This document shows, piece by piece, positions 6,723 through 10,885 of a DNA stretch of 10,885 nt. This DNA comes from DATJHM01 sp035493895 (GTDB lineage Bacteria > Chloroflexota > Ktedonobacteria > Ktedonobacterales > Ktedonobacteraceae): the NCBI GenBank assembly GCA_035493895.1, contig DATJHM010000043.1, positions 1 to 10,885 of the forward strand, in the 5' to 3' direction. Under the pieces are notes generated by a model. The model made no database searches, was not told where the DNA came from, and saw only the letters and a list, made by a program, of their open reading frames with translations. Numbering within the stretch: the first letter of the stretch is position 1; the number at the start of each line of letters is the position of its first letter. Both the position numbers and the translations under genes were made by a program.

Positions 6723-6812
6723 ATGAGAAGGAATGAAATCCCCTGTTTTCTCCCGTTTACGAGCAATAATCTCGCATATTTTTCATGTGACGTATGTACA
6801 CGTGTTTACGGT

Positions 6813-6841
6813 TTGACAAACATCAAAATACATGTTATATC
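6813..6841 (+). promoter_or_regulatory. sigma70-type promoter of the sugar ABC operon
   Basis: A consensus -35 TTGACA (6813-6818) is followed after 17 bp by TATATC (6836-6841), a 4/6 match to the -10. Initiation would fall near 6848, just before the LacI-type operator at 6853. The next sizeable plus-strand gene is the binding protein at 7361, so this is the likely operon promoter with a leader of about 510 nt. Confidence 0.6.
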
Positions 6842-6852
6842 TACTCATAGTA

Positions 6853-6868
6853 TTGCAAGCGTTTGCAA
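6853..6868. promoter_or_regulatory. LacI-family operator
   Basis: TTGCAAGCGTTTGCAA is a 16-bp palindrome centred on CpG, with 7 of 8 base pairs matching. This is typical of LacI/GalR-family repressor sites, which favour an even palindrome with central CG. It covers about +5 to +20 relative to the predicted start, an ideal place for repression. LacI-family control is common for CUT1 sugar transporters. The repressor gene is not in the window. Confidence 0.75.
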
Positions 6869-7360
6869 TCCCAATAACTATTTTTGAGCAACTTGACTTT
6901 CAAAGTGTTTATCATTTCTCATACTGACTTTGTTTCTATTCCTCAGTATACGCTTGCATTGTATGCCAAGTTTGGCGGAGAAAGAGAACGCATTGAATAG
7001 TCTGTCAGGCTCGTTATTCGTGTGCCGTCATGTCAATTTCCGTCAGGCACATTATTCTCCCTGGATAAGAGCCGTCTGCGAGCGAGCGAGGTGTACCAGG
7101 AAGAAAGGAGGATTGGGAACTTTTTTGGATCGCATACATTGAAGCTGGACCTTCTCGCTCCATTGATAGAGTGATAAATAGCAATGTGAGAACGAAGTTA
7201 CAGAGGGGAATGTATAGATCAGTATGAAAAAACGCGGTGACGTTAGACCAGAGTTCCACGCTGACTAAAGACACAATAACACAGAGATGGGTTGTCAGAT
7301 GCAAAGTTGCATAGCAATTGTAGACGTAAAGCAATTGCCAGAAAGGAACAGAACTCGGCC
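6869..7360 (+). other. Long untranslated leader upstream of the binding-protein gene
   Basis: About 490 bp with no recognisable gene. It contains an imperfect direct repeat, GTCAGGCTCGTTATTC (7004-7019) and GTCAGGCACATTATTC (7042-7057), matching 14 of 16 bases and 38 bp apart. It also has a perfect AAAGGAGG (7104-7111) with no suitably spaced start codon and useful reading frame after it. The short open frames have no family resemblance. It may be a regulatory leader, the site of a lost small gene, or may hide a nearer promoter that I could not identify. Confidence 0.4.
6944..6959. promoter_or_regulatory. Possible second, degenerate LacI-type half-site
   Basis: ACGCTTGCA (6950-6958) exactly matches one arm and the centre of the upstream operator read on the opposite strand. 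The other arm is poorly conserved. The centre-to-centre distance is about 91 bp, so DNA looping between two repressor dimers is conceivable. An inverted repeat ATACTGA (6921-6927) / TCAGTAT (6943-6949) overlaps its left side. Confidence 0.35.
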
Positions 7361-8641
7361 ATGAAGAAACGTTTCTACCTGGGCATACTCGGTATACTAT
7401 TCACTCTTATTTTCACATCCTGTGGCGGCGCCACCTCATCGACCGGTCCTGCGAAAGTGACCATTAACTGGTGGCATATTCAAACGACAGATCCAGCCAA
7501 ATCTATCTGGCAAAACATCGCGAACAAGTACATGAAGGCCCATCCCAACGTCACCATCAAGATCACGCCACTCGAAAACGAGGCATTCAAAAGTAAACTT
7601 GCCACCGATATGCAGTCGGGCAATCCTCCCGATCTCTTCCAGAGTTGGGGAGGAGGAGTTCTGTTCCAATATGCCAAAGCCGGTCTGGTCCAGGATATCA
7701 CGCCAGAGCTTCAGAAGAATGGCTGGGGTGATTCCTTCAATCAGGCAGCATTGAGCGTCTATGGGCAGGACAGCAAATATTATGGCGTGCCCTTCGATAT
7801 GGGGGCCGTGGGCTTCTGGTACAATAAAGCGCTTTTTGCGAAAGCGGGCATTGCACAACCGCCTGCAACCTGGGATGATCTCTTGCAGGATGTAAAGAAA
7901 TTGAAGAGCGCGGGCATCACGCCGATTGCCCTCGGCGAAAAAGATAAATGGCCCGGCCACTTCTACTGGGTCTATCTCGCAATCCGCATGGGTGGCAAGG
8001 CCGAATTTGACAAAGCATATGGGCGCACCGGCTCGTTCGCTGATCCGCCGTATGTTGAAGCAGGCAAACATCTTCAGGACTTGATCGCGCTCAATCCTTT
8101 CCAGCAGGGCTTCCTTGGTGCAACGTATAACGATCAGTCGACACTGATAGGCAACAGCAAAGCGGCGATGGAACTGATGGGGCAGTGGGCTCCTTCGACA
8201 GATGCAAGCGCTGCCACGAACAAAAAAGGGCCGGAGCTTGGTTTCTTCCCATTCCCAACGGTTACTGGTGAAAAAGGCAACCCGACCGATGTTCTGGGTG
8301 GCGGCAACGGTTTTGCAGTCGGGAAAAATGCGCCTCCTGAAACGCTCGATTTCTTGCGCTACCTGATCAGCGCTGATACCGAAAACACATTGGGCAAACA
8401 GGGTCTGGCGCTGCCAACCATCAAAGGCACAATCAGCTCGGTATCCAATCCTCTGTTGCAGGAGGTTGGGCAGATGGTGAACAACGCTCCTTACTTCCAA
8501 CTTTATTATGATCAGTACCTTCCCCCGGCGGTCGGACAGACAATCATTGATTCCGTGCAGGGTCTGTACGCAAAAACCTTAACCCCGGATGCGGCGGCCA
8601 AAGCCGTTGAGGACTCGGCTGCTACAGAATTGCAACCATAG
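7361..8641 (+). CDS. CUT1 sugar ABC transporter solute-binding lipoprotein
   Basis: A 426-aa extracellular solute-binding protein (family 1) that captures a sugar, probably an oligosaccharide, and delivers it to the two permeases encoded next. Residues 2-4 (KKR) and a hydrophobic stretch (5-19) lead to a lipobox-like F-T-S-C with C21 as the lipidated residue. The phenylalanine at -3 is slightly unusual. Then come the typical features: a first beta-strand INWWHI, the early F-K-S-K-L-A-T-D-M-Q-S-G-N-P-P-D-L-F segment, an aromatic W-G-G-G, and Y-G-V-P-F-D followed by F-W-Y-N-K-A-L-F with A-G-I-A-Q-P-P-x-T-W-D-D-L. The ATG at 7361 is preferred over an in-frame TTG at 7292 because only it puts the signal sequence at the N-terminus. 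Its AAGGA is 13 nt away, which is rather far. The exact sugar cannot be inferred. Confidence 0.93.
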   Translation: MKKRFYLGILGILFTLIFTSCGGATSSTGPAKVTINWWHIQTTDPAKSIWQNIANKYMKAHPNVTIKITPLENEAFKSKLATDMQSGNPPDLFQSWGGGVLFQYAKAGLVQDITPELQKNGWGDSFNQAALSVYGQDSKYYGVPFDMGAVGFWYNKALFAKAGIAQPPATWDDLLQDVKKLKSAGITPIALGEKDKWPGHFYWVYLAIRMGGKAEFDKAYGRTGSFADPPYVEAGKHLQDLIALNPFQQGFLGATYNDQSTLIGNSKAAMELMGQWAPSTDASAATNKKGPELGFFPFPTVTGEKGNPTDVLGGGNGFAVGKNAPPETLDFLRYLISADTENTLGKQGLALPTIKGTISSVSNPLLQEVGQMVNNAPYFQLYYDQYLPPAVGQTIIDSVQGLYAKTLTPDAAAKAVEDSAATELQP

Positions 8642-8667
8642 AATCAGAAACAGCAGAATACCTATCT

Positions 8668-8708
8668 CTGGAGGAAGCGCTGGCCTTCCGGCTCTTCCTC
8701 CAGCTTTT
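8668..8708 (+). terminator. Intra-operon hairpin between binding-protein and permease genes
   Basis: CTGGAGGAAG (8668-8677) pairs perfectly with CTTCCTCCAG (8694-8703), with two further GC pairs after a mismatch, and is followed by CTTTT. It lies 27 nt after the binding-protein stop and 50 nt before the permease start. It resembles a leaky terminator or an mRNA-end stabiliser, as seen in other sugar-transport operons where the binding protein is needed in excess. The T-run is short, so partial read-through is expected. Confidence 0.7.
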
Positions 8709-8753
8709 ACCTCGCTCTTTGAGATAAAGAGAACACCTGAAATGGAGCGATCT

Positions 8754-9722
8754 ATGCAACTGATCTCACCGACCCCTGCGGCAACCGAGACGACATCGTC
8801 TCAGCCGCCAAGGCGCTCCCGGCAGAGCGCTCTCAGGCGCATGAATATCATTCTGCTCTTTTTGCTTCCCAGCGCCATCATTTACATCGTGTTTGTCTTT
8901 CTGCCGATTATCCAGGCCGCCTACTATAGCCTCTATCGCTGGAATGGTCTGGTGCCTCTGTCAGATTTCGTCTGGCTGAAAAATTACCAGCTGGCGCTCT
9001 CGAACAAGATCTTCCTGGGGTCCATTGGGCACAACCTGCTCATCCTTGTACTCTCCCTGCTGATCCAGCTCCCATTCTCACTGCTCATCGCGCTGGTCAT
9101 CGGCAAAACGCTCCCTGGCCGTACCTTTTTCCGCACCGTTTTCTTTATGCCCTACATCCTTTCAGATGTTATTGCGGGCCTTATCTGGCAGTTTATCTAT
9201 CGGCCAGATAGTGGTCTCAACGTTGTCCTGCAACATGTGATTCCAGGCTATCAGGCGCAGCTCTGGCTGGCCGATCCAAAGATCGTTCTTCCGTCTATCT
9301 TTCTCGTGATGATCTGGAAATACTTCGGCTTTCATATGGTACTCTATGTTGCCGCCCTGCAAAATATTCCCGACGAGATCGACGAAGCGGCACGCATCGA
9401 TGGCGCATCCGGGTTGCAGATTATGCGCTTTATTCACATCCCCCTGCTGGGCAATACGATTCGCCTCACCATTCTCATTTCTGCGCTGGGCTCGCTCCAA
9501 TACTTCGATCTGATCTGGATCATGAGCCTGGGAGGGCCGGTACACGGTAGCGAAACGATGACAACCTATCTCTTCAAATATGGCTTCCAGAGTTTTGCCC
9601 TGGGCTACGGCAGTGCCGTTGGTGTGATTTTATTTGCGCTCTGTTTTATCTTCGCGATCATGTATCAGCGCTTTATTATGGCCAGAGAGGTCGAAGGTAG
9701 CCTCACTGAGGCAGCAGCATAA
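8754..9722 (+). CDS. Sugar ABC transporter permease 1 (MalF/UgpA-like)
   Basis: A 322-aa inner-membrane subunit of the binding-protein-dependent transport family. A charged cytoplasmic N-terminus (to about 30) precedes six predicted helices, starting with NIILLFLLPSAIIYIVFVFLP (31-51). The ATPase-coupling EAA loop is E211-A-A-R-I-D-G217-A-S ... H-I-P230, close to the family consensus. The frame is open back to 8589, but the ATG at 8754 is chosen because GGAG (8744-8747) lies 6 nt before it. A second ATG at 8742 has no good Shine-Dalgarno. It is downstream of the binding protein across a hairpin-containing gap and 15 bp ahead of permease 2, so the operon order is E-F-G. Confidence 0.92.
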   Translation: MQLISPTPAATETTSSQPPRRSRQSALRRMNIILLFLLPSAIIYIVFVFLPIIQAAYYSLYRWNGLVPLSDFVWLKNYQLALSNKIFLGSIGHNLLILVLSLLIQLPFSLLIALVIGKTLPGRTFFRTVFFMPYILSDVIAGLIWQFIYRPDSGLNVVLQHVIPGYQAQLWLADPKIVLPSIFLVMIWKYFGFHMVLYVAALQNIPDEIDEAARIDGASGLQIMRFIHIPLLGNTIRLTILISALGSLQYFDLIWIMSLGGPVHGSETMTTYLFKYGFQSFALGYGSAVGVILFALCFIFAIMYQRFIMAREVEGSLTEAAA

Positions 9723-9737
9723 CAGAAGAGGAAATCC

Positions 9738-10643
9738 ATGTATACAATCCAGCAAACTCCTACCTATCCTCGCGCGACCCTGCAAGCAAACCTCGTGCTT
9801 CAACGTCGTCGTCGCATGATGCGGCTCTACGTGCAACTCTTCCCACGCTATGTCATCTGTGTGCTGGTGGCGATCTTTGTGCTGGTGCCGATCTTAACCG
9901 CTTTTATCGGGGGATTTAAGACAAGCGGTGAGCTACTCAATTCGCCTTTTTCGCTGCCGATTGCCTGGCAATGGCAGAACTATGCCAATGTGCTGACACA
10001 GAGCATGTTCTGGCAAGCGGCTGAGAATAGTATCATCGTGATGCTGGCAACGGTTGGCCTGCTCATGGTCATCGCCTGCCCGGTCTCGTTTGTCTTTGCC
10101 CGCATGCCGTTCCGGGGACGCGAGGTAATTTTTAACATTATGCTGATTGGCCTGCTCTTCCCCTTCGCAATGGCCATTCTGCCGCTGTATATCACATTGC
10201 GTACGTTCCATTTGATCGACACGTTGCTGGCGGTTATTCTGCCTCAGGTCGCCTTTGGGCTGCCCGTGACCATTCTGATTCTGCGCAACTTCTTCCGCGA
10301 TGTGCCGCAAGAACTGGAAGACGCGACCTATATTGATGGGGGCACACAGGTTGATTTCTTCTGGCGTGTGTTGATGCCACTGGCCCGTCCCGCGCTGGCA
10401 ACGGTAGGTATGCTCACGATGGTCGCGAGCTGGAACAACTTCCTCTTGCCCCTCCTGGTGCTCAATAGTCCGCAATTGTGGACCCTTCCTCTGGGTATCA
10501 CGCAGTTCCAATCGCAGTTCAGCACGGACTGGGCCTCGGTCATGGCCTTTATCTCGATCGCGATGATTCCAGCGATCATCTTCTACCTGTTCGCCGAACG
10601 CTATCTCATTACGGGATTAACCGCGGGCGCGGTAAAAGGGTAG
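9738..10643 (+). CDS. Sugar ABC transporter permease 2 (MalG/UgpE-like)
   Basis: A 301-aa partner permease of the CUT1 family. Six membrane helices are predicted, the first at about 37-58 and followed by the loop F-K-T-S-G-E-L that is common in MalG-type subunits. The EAA loop is E194-D-A-T-Y-I-D-G-G-T ... L-M-P-L-A-R-P218, with a glutamate-aspartate in place of the usual E-A-A. The protein ends in G-L-T-A-G-A-V-K-G, the characteristic C-terminus of this subunit. The ATG at 9738 has AGAGGA about 5 nt upstream and begins 15 bp after permease 1, so translation of the two is probably linked. It ends the operon; no ATP-binding subunit follows. Confidence 0.93.
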   Translation: MYTIQQTPTYPRATLQANLVLQRRRRMMRLYVQLFPRYVICVLVAIFVLVPILTAFIGGFKTSGELLNSPFSLPIAWQWQNYANVLTQSMFWQAAENSIIVMLATVGLLMVIACPVSFVFARMPFRGREVIFNIMLIGLLFPFAMAILPLYITLRTFHLIDTLLAVILPQVAFGLPVTILILRNFFRDVPQELEDATYIDGGTQVDFFWRVLMPLARPALATVGMLTMVASWNNFLLPLLVLNSPQLWTLPLGITQFQSQFSTDWASVMAFISIAMIPAIIFYLFAERYLITGLTAGAVKG

Positions 10644-10885
10644 GGCGTCGATGTGCAGGCGGTGAGGGACGCGGATCGGCATGAAGCACGGTCCCTACCT
10701 CTGCGCTTCGGCGAGATGGCCGGGGGGGCACGCGGACCGGCATGAAGCGCGATCAATACGCATCAACCGAAGAATGGTTCGGTTTGACCTCCCGTCTCAA
10801 TCGATGGCGGAACGGGTTCGTGGAAGGGCAAGGTGGTCGGTGGGGGTCGCGTGGGATGGTAGAAAACACATCCCCTACCTCTGCG
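10644..10885. repeat. GC-rich intergenic segment with short direct repeats
   Basis: Downstream of the operon, a 25-bp unit ACGCGGATCGGCATGAAGC... at 10669-10693 recurs at 10730-10754 with three differences. CCCTACCTCTGCG occurs at 10693-10705 and again at the window end (10873-10885). The units look like modules of dispersed intergenic repeats. No open frame with coding character was seen. The segment continues past the window edge. Confidence 0.6.
10763..10787 (+). terminator. Possible 3'-end hairpin of the sugar operon
   Basis: AACCGAA (10765-10771) pairs with TTCGGTT (10778-10784) around a 6-nt loop. With one bulge the outer TC/GA bases also pair. It lies 120 nt past the last permease gene. 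No T-run follows, so intrinsic termination here is doubtful. It could instead be a processing or stabilising stem. Confidence 0.3.

Noticed and set aside
6930..7142. A 70-aa plus-strand frame in the operon leader
   Set aside because: It has no recognisable domain, starts with a non-ATG codon without a Shine-Dalgarno, and has cysteine/arginine-rich composition typical of non-coding DNA.
7436..8500. A 354-aa open frame on the minus strand
   Set aside because: It lies fully antisense to the binding-protein gene, whose family motifs are clear. The minus product has no recognisable domain and its composition fits a shadow frame.
9933..10511. A 192-aa minus-strand frame rich in Q, H and R
   Set aside because: It is antisense to permease 2 and its composition is the expected reverse complement of membrane-helix codons.
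10669..10885. A CRISPR-like array
   Set aside because: There are only two diverged copies of each unit, spacing is irregular, and no cas genes are present.

Overview
The window looks like chromosomal DNA of a Ktedonobacteria-type bacterium (Chloroflexota). This is inferred from gene content and style: a PIG-L deacetylase, a DinB-like protein with a TPR-like tail, a TMEM175/DUF1211 channel, a remnant of the 'S-x-D-DVWAVG ... IEHW-G-SW' repeat proteins abundant in Ktedonobacter-like genomes, a CUT1 sugar ABC operon with no ATPase gene beside it, and GC-rich repeat-like intergenic DNA. No rRNA, tRNA, insertion sequence or CRISPR array was recognised.

Layout. Positions 1-92 hold GC-rich interleaved inverted repeats. 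A PIG-L family deacetylase (minus, 93-833) follows, with a good sigma70-type promoter and a leader hairpin upstream. Positions 1006-1272 hold a C-terminal scrap of an MFS exporter, followed by a strong hairpin without a T-tract (1334-1375). Three minus-strand genes then run in the same direction: a kinase-like phosphotransferase (3501-4565), a class I SAM methyltransferase (2210-3079) and a DinB-like/TPR protein (1413-2126). Divergent from them is an HD-domain protein of cyanamide-hydratase type (4811-5449), closed by a near-ideal intrinsic terminator that separates it from a convergent TMEM175-family channel gene (5561-6301, minus).

From 6302 to 7360 no intact gene was found. This stretch holds the likely channel promoter, a decayed fragment of a VWAVG-repeat protein, and what looks like the control region of the sugar operon: a sigma70-type promoter with a LacI-type operator just downstream of the predicted start, followed by a leader of about 500 nt. 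The operon encodes a lipoprotein solute-binding protein (7361-8641), then permease 1 (8754-9722), then permease 2 (9738-10643). A stable hairpin between the binding-protein and first permease genes could give more binding protein than permease. No ATPase, LacI regulator or glycosidase is present, so a shared ATPase elsewhere is the likely energy source. The last 240 bases carry short GC-rich direct repeats and a hairpin.

I see no clear sign of an undescribed multi-gene system. The most notable items are the operon's control architecture, the DinB-TPR fusion, and the gene remnants and repeat-like intergenic DNA.
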